This document shows, piece by piece, positions 53,067 to 60,186 of a stretch of 64,000 nucleotides of DNA. Both the position numbers and the translations under genes were made by a program. How positions within the stretch are numbered: position 1 is the first letter of the stretch; every line of letters starts with the position of its first letter. This stretch comes from Psychroserpens sp. Hel_I_66 (GTDB taxonomy: Bacteria; Bacteroidota; Bacteroidia; Flavobacteriales; Flavobacteriaceae). Under the pieces are notes generated by a model. It saw only the letters and a list, made by a program, of their open reading frames with translations. It was not told the DNA's origin and ran no database searches. The stretch is from contig NZ_JUGU01000001.1 in the NCBI RefSeq assembly GCF_000799465.1, forward strand, positions 1,674,001 through 1,738,000. The letters are read 5' to 3'.

Positions 53067-53594
53067 TTATGCTTTGGCATTATTCGGTTCTGATTTTAAC
53101 AATTCACGTGCAAAATCAATAAAAAATTTATATGCTTTTGTAAATGAATAGTTGTCATCTGAATGTTTAACAGCTATGTTCCTTTTTACCATTGTAGAAC
53201 CAACTAACCTTTTTATACTATCTGCATCATTTAACTGCTTATTTGATTTTACAATATCACTCCAAGAACTGTTTTTGATGTAGTCGATTATTTCCTCAAT
53301 GTGAAAGTCCGAAAACCCTAATTCATCCATAAAATTCTTTCCGTCTTTGTCTAGTTCATAGCAAAAGATTGAGAAGAATATGCTTATATCACGAGAAGTA
53401 TTTTCATTTGTTTCTTCTGAAATTAGATAATAAAACTCTTGCGTGTTCTTTAATTCAAAACCAAATGACTTATCAAAAAATTCTACATAGAAATCTTGAT
53501 TCTCCTTTACGATATCAAAATAAGATTCGTCAATGGTTATAAATCTTCCATCCATTAAAGATGTAACTATTTGTTTGTGTTTATTCGGATACAT
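53067..53594 (-). CDS. KITE-like subunit (JetB/MksE/DUF4194-like) of the Wadjet-like module
   Basis: The 175-residue protein has predicted winged-helix-type repeats: RFITIDESYFDIVKENQDFYVEFF, LISEETNENTSRDISIFFSIFCYELDKDG and VGSTMVKRNIAVKHSDDNYSFTKAYKFFIDF. It lacks catalytic motifs. It is the last and smallest gene of the operon, overlapping the upstream gene by 14 bp. In Mks/Wadjet systems a protein of this size (MksE/JetB) bridges kleisin and SMC and touches DNA. The assignment rests on size, position and general character, not on a residue signature. Confidence 0.5.
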   Translation of the reverse strand: MYPNKHKQIVTSLMDGRFITIDESYFDIVKENQDFYVEFFDKSFGFELKNTQEFYYLISEETNENTSRDISIFFSIFCYELDKDGKNFMDELGFSDFHIEEIIDYIKNSSWSDIVKSNKQLNDADSIKRLVGSTMVKRNIAVKHSDDNYSFTKAYKFFIDFARELLKSEPNNAKA

Positions 53595-54789
53595 TTTCTT
53601 TTTTAGTGATTTTTAGTTTTGGCATTATTAGCTCTCCTTGTTCTGTTTTAAAAGAAATATTTCGGTTCTCTTTGTCTCGCTGTACTTCATAATCTTCTTC
53701 AAATATTAAACTGGTAACCATAAAATAATTGTCAAAATCAAAATTCTTGTTTTCATTTTCAAATGCTGTTTTACACCAACTAAAAAAGTCATTTACTGGA
53801 AGTTTTGAATTTAGTTGAGATTTGTATTCACTTTTGTTGAAAATCCATTGTTCTACAATATCAGTTTCCTCTTCAATAAATACATCTTCTTCATTTTTAA
53901 ATTGGTCAAAATACTCTTTTGTGTTTTCGTAAATAAACGGATTGTAGAGATTATCTCTTTTTGTATTAAAAAGCTCTGGTGGTTTAATTTCTTTGTAGCA
54001 ATTTCCGTTTGTTAAGTATAAGTGAAAACCTTGTAAATACTCACTCTCTGTTCTAATTCTATCAATAAGTGGTAAAAGTTCATTTGTTAATATATTAGAT
54101 TGTTTAGAGACATCCTTCTCTATTTGCCTCAACAAATTGTAAAGTTTTTCGAACTGTCTTCTTATACTTTCGTCTGTGTAATCAAAACGTTTGTTATTTG
54201 AAAATTGAGAGATACTCAACAGTTCATTATATATTGATTGAGAATGGTTAACATCTAAAATATTATTTAATGGAATAATATAATTATCAATTAAATATCT
54301 CGCTTTTTGGACTTTCTCTTGATATTCTATTTTTCGAGTATTTGCTTTTAGTTCTCTACTTTCATTTAAAAGGCTTATTGTATTATTTGTCACTGCATTC
54401 TTAAACTGATTTATTTCCTTGGAAATAGCTTCTATCCTAGCCAAAAGAAGGTTTTTATCGTTACTTTCTTTTTTGATTTCAAGAAATAATGTTCTTATAG
54501 ATTGACCGAATTTTTCAATCTCTTCTGGAAGTAAAGGTTTGAATTGTTGAAGAACAAATTCAAATAAGACAAAATATGGTTCATTAATTACATAATCGTC
54601 ATTTTGTTCAACAAGTAATTTGTGTTCAAAAAGTTGGTTTTCAATATCACTTCCAAATTCTTTAAGTGCATCAGAAACTTGACTTTTTAAGATAATTTCA
54701 TTCTTAACTTGTATGTCAAAAAGTTGCCTTAGCAAGTCAAAATGAGTTGCCAAAAATTGTAATATGGTTTTTGGTTCTGACTTAAACAT
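53581..54789 (-). CDS. Kleisin-like subunit (JetA/MksF-like) of the Wadjet-like module
   Basis: The 402-residue protein has an N-terminal winged-helix-like region (TILQFLATHFDLLRQLFDIQ to VINEPYFVLFEFVLQQFKPLLP). A long helical/coiled-coil middle spans about 85-250 (IEKDVSKQSNILTNELLPLIDRIRTESEYLQGF). The C-terminal section may contact an SMC head. This resembles MukF/MksF/JetA kleisins. It overlaps the toprim gene by 8 bp and the KITE gene by 14 bp, so the three proteins are made together. No sequence signature is decisive. Confidence 0.5.
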   Translation of the reverse strand: MFKSEPKTILQFLATHFDLLRQLFDIQVKNEIILKSQVSDALKEFGSDIENQLFEHKLLVEQNDDYVINEPYFVLFEFVLQQFKPLLPEEIEKFGQSIRTLFLEIKKESNDKNLLLARIEAISKEINQFKNAVTNNTISLLNESRELKANTRKIEYQEKVQKARYLIDNYIIPLNNILDVNHSQSIYNELLSISQFSNNKRFDYTDESIRRQFEKLYNLLRQIEKDVSKQSNILTNELLPLIDRIRTESEYLQGFHLYLTNGNCYKEIKPPELFNTKRDNLYNPFIYENTKEYFDQFKNEEDVFIEEETDIVEQWIFNKSEYKSQLNSKLPVNDFFSWCKTAFENENKNFDFDNYFMVTSLIFEEDYEVQRDKENRNISFKTEQGELIMPKLKITKKENVSE

Positions 54790-55576
54790 TAATTAAAATT
54801 TCTTGTTCTAAAAATCTATTTGTTCGAGCAACTTGTTCTCTAATTTGAATAACGAATGAATCTTTTGAGTTTTTTACTGGAATGCTCATTTTTGCTTTGT
54901 TCCCTTTTAATGACGCAGAATGTTTGTCAAAAAGTTCATTGTAATTGGATGGTAAATACAATTTAGCATTAGTAAAAACCTCTTTTATTCGTAAATATTC
55001 ATCAAGTCCATTAAAGTCAAAATCCACAAAAACCAAAACTTCCTTTGCTCTAATTTTTGAAATGGATTCTTTTCCGATTCTACCATATTTATGTAGGTAC
55101 AAATATTTGTTACCTAAGAGTTTTTCTGCATTTAAGAAAGTTTCTAAATTTTCTACAAAACAGATGTTATCAGCAATAATTGAATTAGGAATTACAGAAA
55201 ATAAACCAAAATCAAGAGTTTGTTTTTTAATATCTACAAGTTGATTGTTTATTTGAATTGAATTAAAACCTCTTAGCAAGAATATTGGGCTATTATCAAT
55301 TTTTGTTGCTTTTGAGTTTCTATATTTTTTAATATTCCCAGATTTGCTTTTACTAACATTTAATTCTGGAAAAGATGTTTTAAAAAATTTTTCAAATTCA
55401 TTTTCTTTACAAACTGTAATTTTGAAACCTCTTCCAAGTTTTAATGATTCTAAAATTTCTGCACGAAGCAAGTTTTGAAAAGTATCAGATTTTAAAACGC
55501 TTTTAGGAATTGCTGATTTAGAAACCGATTTGCTTTCAAGTAAAAGTTTATATGTTTTGAAGTCCACTTCTTTCAT
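54782..55576 (-). CDS. Toprim-domain nuclease (JetD/MksG-like) of the Wadjet-like module
   Basis: The 264-residue protein has an N-terminal 130 residues of basic helical/beta character, possibly DNA-binding. A toprim-like core shows the catalytic Glu in VENLETF (E142) and the DxD pair in VFVDFDFNGLDEY (D185, D187). JetD uses the same VENLETF-type and GDLD-type motifs to nick plasmid DNA in Wadjet. The protein is shorter than usual JetD (typically near 390 residues, as I recall), so an N-terminal arm may be lost. It overlaps the SMC stop by one base (TAATG). Confidence 0.65.
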   Translation of the reverse strand: MKEVDFKTYKLLLESKSVSKSAIPKSVLKSDTFQNLLRAEILESLKLGRGFKITVCKENEFEKFFKTSFPELNVSKSKSGNIKKYRNSKATKIDNSPIFLLRGFNSIQINNQLVDIKKQTLDFGLFSVIPNSIIADNICFVENLETFLNAEKLLGNKYLYLHKYGRIGKESISKIRAKEVLVFVDFDFNGLDEYLRIKEVFTNAKLYLPSNYNELFDKHSASLKGNKAKMSIPVKNSKDSFVIQIREQVARTNRFLEQEILINV

Positions 55577-58236
55577 TACGCTTCAATCGGTTTTCTTAAT
55601 ATAACATTTCCATTCTTTTCACTAACTACGATTTTACCTTTGTTTCTCCTGACTAGATAGTATTTATCAAAACCATCATAAGGATGAAGTGGTGCAGCTG
55701 AAATTGGTATAAAATTATGTTCTTTGCAGAAGTTCAAAATTTCAATTCTGTTTGCTTCGTCAATCGTTCCTATTTCATCAACAAACAGGACAATTTTGTT
55801 TTCGTCATCTTTTACAACTATTTGATTAATAATAGACATAATTAGAACCAATCGAATCATTTTATCCGTTCCATCAGATTCAATTTGATTTTTCAGGTCA
55901 ACAACTTTGTGCTGTCCTTTTTTATGTAGATGAAGTTTGATATCAAATAAATCATTAAATGTAATTGTGGTTTGATTATCTAAATATTTATTAAGTGTGT
56001 TTAGATTTTCTGACTGGTCATCAAAAATTAGTTCGGACGTTAAATCTCTAATTTGAATGATTTTATTTAAGTCTTTTATGAGTTTCTCGTTTTCTACAAT
56101 TTCAATTTTTAATGTATCGATATCAGAGATTTTTATTTTCTTAATTTTTGAATTGAATTGATTTGTAATAAATGAGTTAAATTCTTCAAATCTCGAATAA
56201 ATTGTACGACAAGGATTTGCAAATTGGGTTGATATATTTTTAAGCAAACCATCAATTGCCTTTTGTTTATCTTCTAATGTTACTAATTCAGAACTAACGT
56301 GTTTTATAAAATCAGTTTCACTTGCAAAAGATGTTTCTGTTTTGAGCTTTAAGCGTTCAAATAAACTATCTTTTTTGAGTTTGATTTCTCTTCTTTCTTC
56401 AAAGTTTCTTTTAAGATTTTTGTAGATATTGTCAAGTGAATCTGTTGATTGATATTCAATAGGTTTAATTCCAAGTTGCTCAAGTTCTACTTTCCAAGTT
56501 TGGATTTCTTTGATTCGATTTTCTTTTGTAGTAATTTCTCTATCGTCTTGCCTTATAGACTCATCTAGCTTTCTTATTTCTTCCTCAAGAAGTTTAATAT
56601 CACTTGTAGATTTCTCTTGTTGTTCTAGTAGCTTACTGAATTCAGCTTTTAATATTTCTAGTTCCTTCTCTAAAGTTGGTAGTTTGTTTAGCTTCTCAAT
56701 ATTATCGGATACATTTTTGATTTTTTTCTTTATTTCTTCTAAATCTTTTTGATGCTTTTCTAAATCTTTAGCAATTGGTAGTAACTTTTCATTGTAAATC
56801 TTTTCTTTCTCAAATTCCCTTACTTGTTTTTTTAAATCTTCAATTGAATAAATTGATTTCCCTTTCAAGTCATTAGGTAATTCTATTGCTCCATCAAAAA
56901 GTTTCATCAAGTTCTCTATATGATTGATTTTTGAAGAAATATTTTCTGATGGCAGACTGGTTATCTCTGTTGACAGAATTCTATTTAGTAATTCTTTGTT
57001 CTCTTGATTATCTGAAATCTGATGAATCAATTGATTTGAATAGCTCTCAACTTGTTTTGTGAGTTTATCGATTTGAGATTTGAATTTTTCAATTTTGCTC
57101 TCAATGTCTTTACTGCTTAGATTTTGATGCTCTATTTGAGTTATTTGACTTTCTATTGTTTTTCTTTCAGTATCCAAATTTTCAAGAGATTGTTCCAAAA
57201 ATTGCAAACTCTCAAACGACTTAACTTCTTTTATCAGTTCATCTTTTTTGTCAATATCTTTCTGTTTCTGCTCCAATTGGGTTTTTATTTTACCCAATTC
57301 TTGGTTCAATCTGTCTTTTTTTGGATTTAGGGTTTCATTTAAATAAGTTCGGTTTTTATCTCTTTCTGTTTTCATTTTAGAAACAGAAGTTCCCAACTCA
57401 GAATAAAGTGAAGAATATTGTTGGTCAAATGCAAAAATTAATTCAGACAAAATTCCACTTCTTCCTTTGTATTGATTTACCAATTCCTTGAAATCAGTAA
57501 AGCTTCGTTGTATGCTTTTGATTACTTTTATATCTCGATTATGCTTTAATAAAGTTTGAATGTCTTTTTGATTTTTCTTTGAAAAAGAAACACTCTCATT
57601 TTCTTTGTTATCTGCTATAATTAAAGATTCTTTAAGGGAATCGTTGTTGATTAATTTTGAGTTTATTAAGTACTTGTAGATTTTAGAAAAATTATTGCTA
57701 ATTCCACGTCCATCTTGATTTACGTTTTGATTTAGCCAAACAACTCCGTTGTTTCTTTTTCCTTTTTGGTATACAAAATTAAAAACCTCTGAACGCTTAG
57801 AGAATTTTTTGTACTCAATAGCATTTGTAGTAAATTCAGATAATAATGAGTCAAATTTTCTTATTTTTTGACCGCTATTTGTTTCTGTAAAATAGAGCTC
57901 CTCTTTGTATTCACTGTCAATTTTGTAGTAATCTAGATTGCCTTCGGCATTTTTCTTGACTAAAATAGAGTAGTAGCGATTTTTGAAAATTTCAAAGATT
58001 ATAAAACTAGAATTTATTGAAGGGAAATAATGGTTAAAAGTAGTTTTGTCTCCTGTTCGATTTCCGCTAAAAGTCATTTCTCTTCCATCAATTATAAATA
58101 GAAAGTTTAGAGCGTAAATCAGCGTACTTTTTCCGATGTTGTTTGGTCCTACAATTTGAAGAGAATTACAATTGTCAAGTTCTATATCCGCTTTTGAGTA
58201 GATGTCAGAGTTTAATATTATTAATCGTTTAAGCAT
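55576..58236 (-). CDS. SMC/MukB-like ATPase (JetC-like) of the Wadjet-like module
   Basis: The 886-residue protein begins with an SMC head half carrying Walker A GPNNIGKST (30-38). About 520 residues of coiled coil occupy roughly 270-780, broken near the middle. It ends with the second head half: signature-like SDGTDKM (787-793), Walker B IVLFVDEIGT (815-824), and a C-terminal ISAAPLHPYDGFDKYYLVRR with a possible D-loop/H-loop. This fits loop-extruding JetC/MksB proteins that drive Wadjet. At 886 residues it is compact, since most JetC are over 1,000. It is the first gene of the operon. Confidence 0.75.
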   Translation of the reverse strand: MLKRLIILNSDIYSKADIELDNCNSLQIVGPNNIGKSTLIYALNFLFIIDGREMTFSGNRTGDKTTFNHYFPSINSSFIIFEIFKNRYYSILVKKNAEGNLDYYKIDSEYKEELYFTETNSGQKIRKFDSLLSEFTTNAIEYKKFSKRSEVFNFVYQKGKRNNGVVWLNQNVNQDGRGISNNFSKIYKYLINSKLINNDSLKESLIIADNKENESVSFSKKNQKDIQTLLKHNRDIKVIKSIQRSFTDFKELVNQYKGRSGILSELIFAFDQQYSSLYSELGTSVSKMKTERDKNRTYLNETLNPKKDRLNQELGKIKTQLEQKQKDIDKKDELIKEVKSFESLQFLEQSLENLDTERKTIESQITQIEHQNLSSKDIESKIEKFKSQIDKLTKQVESYSNQLIHQISDNQENKELLNRILSTEITSLPSENISSKINHIENLMKLFDGAIELPNDLKGKSIYSIEDLKKQVREFEKEKIYNEKLLPIAKDLEKHQKDLEEIKKKIKNVSDNIEKLNKLPTLEKELEILKAEFSKLLEQQEKSTSDIKLLEEEIRKLDESIRQDDREITTKENRIKEIQTWKVELEQLGIKPIEYQSTDSLDNIYKNLKRNFEERREIKLKKDSLFERLKLKTETSFASETDFIKHVSSELVTLEDKQKAIDGLLKNISTQFANPCRTIYSRFEEFNSFITNQFNSKIKKIKISDIDTLKIEIVENEKLIKDLNKIIQIRDLTSELIFDDQSENLNTLNKYLDNQTTITFNDLFDIKLHLHKKGQHKVVDLKNQIESDGTDKMIRLVLIMSIINQIVVKDDENKIVLFVDEIGTIDEANRIEILNFCKEHNFIPISAAPLHPYDGFDKYYLVRRNKGKIVVSEKNGNVILRKPIEA

Positions 58237-58425
58237 TCAATTTTTTTGTCAATTTAAGTCATTATTATCAATTTCCTACAAAGTTGAGCGTTGTCAAGAA
58301 ACAGCTGTTTTGGTTTTTTTAGTGTTGCCCTTTGTATCGGCAAAAAAAACAAATGTGCTGTTTATGCGTTTGGCTTTTTTAGTTCAAATGTTGATGCTAA
58401 ACACGATTTTCGCATTATTTACAAC

Positions 58426-58552
58426 GTTTATGTATAAGATTAGTTGCGTGTTTTAAGCACCTAATTTAGCAAATACAAACCGAATAGAAAATCCGCGAGG
58501 ATTTTCGAAAGTAGGCTTGCACTAGCAATTAATTTTATACGGTGTTACCTGC
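58426..58552 (-). repeat. attC-like foldable element C
   Basis: In plus-strand terms the outer arm is GTTACCTGC (58544-58552). The main arms are GTATAAGATTAGTTGC (58432-58447) and GCAATTAATTTTATAC (58525-58540), pairing at 14 of 16; mismatches are A-C on one strand and G-T on the other. The inner hairpin is GAAAATCC/GGATTTTC (58487-58506). The box complementary to GTGC-nnnnAAACACGCAAC (58443-58460) is shared with element A. It ends in AACGTT next to the Wadjet cassette start. The 308-bp gap 58237-58544 holds this element and about 180 bp of unassigned leader. Confidence 0.6.
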
Positions 58553-59243
58553 TGGCTTTTATTGTTTTCAATTCGTATTTATTCATTCCGCAATGTGAAT
58601 TCAAAACTTTAAATTCTTCATCGCCACGTTTTGTCAAATATTTAATAAACTTCTTTTCGTAATCATTCCAAGTTCCGCCAATTGATGTTTCTCGGCAAGT
58701 CTTGACTAAACTAAATATATGTCTTCGTGATTGCACAATCATTCCACCTGGTTTTGCTCCGATATTAAGTGCTTTAACACGATTAACAAATTCCTTTTGA
58801 GCTAATTGGTATTCAGCCAGATTTTCTTTAGAGGTCATTTTAATCAACTCAAATGTCTTTAGAGCATTAAGTTCGCTATGATAAGTAGCAATAAAAAGAG
58901 TAAAATGTTCGTAATAATTAGGTTCAGAATTTTTCGGATAGTCCTTGTTAGAGTAAGCTTCTATTTTCTGTAATCCGACGTTATGAAAAATTTGAGTGTG
59001 TACTGGCTTTTCTAAATCAGCAATGTCAAAAGTGTGTTTTCTTAAATTCTCTTTTAATACGTCTTTTGCAAAAAGTTCAGCAGAAATTGAGTAATCAGTA
59101 TCTAATTCTGATTCTGTGTTTAGTTCAGCTTGGGTTTCGGTATTTGGTTCAGAATTCTGTTCCGTTTTTTGATTTTCCGATTTTTCCTTGCAAGAGCAAA
59201 AAATCAAAATCATTATTGTCAGTATGTAGTTTCGGATTCTCAT
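58545..59243 (-). CDS. Lipoprotein of unknown function in a cassette-like unit
   Basis: The 232-residue protein has a lipoprotein signal (MRIRNYILTIMILIFCSC, Cys at about 18). A Glu/Asn/Thr-rich linker (about 19-50) precedes a globular domain with YEHFTLFIATYHSELNALKTFELIK, GAKPGGMIVQSRRHIFSLVKTCRE and two further Cys residues. No family is recognised. Its stop codon overlaps the outer arm of element C and its start lies 10 bp inside the cassette boundary, leaving no room for a standard promoter within the unit. Confidence 0.65.
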   Translation of the reverse strand: MRIRNYILTIMILIFCSCKEKSENQKTEQNSEPNTETQAELNTESELDTDYSISAELFAKDVLKENLRKHTFDIADLEKPVHTQIFHNVGLQKIEAYSNKDYPKNSEPNYYEHFTLFIATYHSELNALKTFELIKMTSKENLAEYQLAQKEFVNRVKALNIGAKPGGMIVQSRRHIFSLVKTCRETSIGGTWNDYEKKFIKYLTKRGDEEFKVLNSHCGMNKYELKTIKASR

Positions 59244-59371
59244 TTTCAGCTTGCAGGTAACAATTAGATATAGAAAATTACCTATATCCCTATTATATGA
59301 GTCATAAACTATTTGTTTATGATTTCATTTTATTCAGCATACAAGAAACTGAAAATAAACGAAATATCATA

Positions 59372-59387
59372 TACGTAGTTCTACGTA
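59372..59387. promoter_or_regulatory. Candidate operator: perfect palindromic arms TACGTAG/CTACGTA
   Basis: TACGTAGTTCTACGTA has 7-bp arms around a TT spacer. It lies upstream of the broken LytTR regulator gene, as an autoregulatory site might. The remainder of 59262-59519 shows only AT-rich sequence and a small CCCCGATGAGGG-type hairpin. Confidence 0.4.
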
Positions 59388-59519
59388 ATTATTTATTATA
59401 AAAAAAAATGTAAAGTGCCTTTTCCCCGATGAGGGTAATTTTTATTTTTCTACTGGAAGTTTTCAAATATGATTGGAGTGATTTTTTGCCCATTAAAATT
59501 TGTATGCTGATAATTCTAA

Positions 59520-60163
59520 AAAAGCCTTGAAGAAGCTAATGAAAATGATTACAATTTACTTGTTATAGACTTTGAAATGCCAGTATACAATGCTTTTGAG
59601 TTAGCAAAAAAATAGCAAATAATAAAAAAATTATTTTTCTAACTTCCACATCAAATAACGAACAAAAAGTAATAAATAGTTTAGATATTTCTGGATATTT
59701 AAGCAAACCTTTTGACATTAAGGAGTTTGAAAATATTCTGAAACATAAGATTATAGGCAAAATAAAAACTACTAAGTCAAAAAAAACAAATCATCAAATT
59801 ACATTACATATAGGAGTAAATAAAGATGTAAGATTTTCACCTGAACAAACCTTTTATATAAATACATCTAGAAATATTAATGGAGAACAACCAGATAAAA
59901 ACCATGTATATATTTATGGAAGAAATGATAAAATTCTTTTTAAGAATGTTTATATAACCATAACCAAATTATCTAAATTATCTAAATTATTATCGACTGA
60001 TAATTTTGAGAAAATTAACCAAAGTACGATTATCAATTTATCCCATTTAAAAGAAAGAGACAACACCATTATAAGCTTATATGATAGTAAAGAAACATTT
60101 GAAGTAACAGCTAAAGAAAAAATAGGTTTTGTTGGTAAATTGAGGGCTAAGTTTAGAATCTAG
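59520..60163 (+). pseudogene. Broken LytTR-type response regulator
   Basis: The first frame reads KSLEEANENDYNLLVIDFEMP and FELAKK then a stop at 59613. A +1 shift at a run of seven As (59606-59612) restores IANNKKIIFLTSTSN, GYLSKPFDIKEFENIL (receiver Thr and Lys-Pro). A LytTR domain follows (HVYIYGRNDKILFKNVYITITKLSKL, INQSTIINLSHL) and the frame ends with TAG at 60161-60163. The receiver's first roughly 45 residues and any start codon are missing. One extra A would repair the internal frame, but the 5' end would still be truncated. It is a decayed regulator; a sequencing error could explain only the internal shift. Confidence 0.8.
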
Positions 60164-60186
60164 ATATTTAAAAATCATATCCATTA

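Larger units (their letters stand above)
52742..58425 (-). mobile_element. Candidate integron-like cassette carrying the Wadjet-like operon
   Basis: On the minus strand the unit begins GTTGTAA (58425-58419), immediately after the end of element C. It contains the four-gene SMC/toprim/kleisin/KITE operon and finishes with element B, whose outer arm is TTACAAC (plus-strand GTTGTAA at 52929-52935), the complement of the cassette's first bases. Similarity extends to about 10 of 12 positions if wobble pairs are allowed. The layout equals the R'/R'' rule of integron cassettes, with an unusually large 5.7-kb multigene cargo. Confidence 0.5.
58426..59261 (-). mobile_element. Candidate integron-like cassette carrying a lipoprotein gene
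   Basis: On the minus strand the unit begins GTTACCTGC (59261-59253), 10 bp before the gene's ATG. It ends with element C, whose outer arm GCAGGTAAC (58552-58544) is the exact 9-bp complement of that start. The gene's TAA stop lies within this arm. The two ends pair with each other and not with the ends of the neighbouring units, as expected for a cassette whose circular form makes one complete attC. Confidence 0.5.

Noticed and set aside
53067..58236. Operon considered as RecF/SbcCD-like or Lamassu/Septu defence
   Set aside because: A toprim protein with E and DxD motifs plus two small non-enzymatic partners fits Wadjet/Mks better; no Cap4-type nuclease, HNH or SbcD phosphodiesterase is present.
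58202..58456. 84-codon plus-strand ORF
   Set aside because: It overlaps the SMC start and element C and has no recognisable domain; AT-rich non-coding sequence easily stays open.
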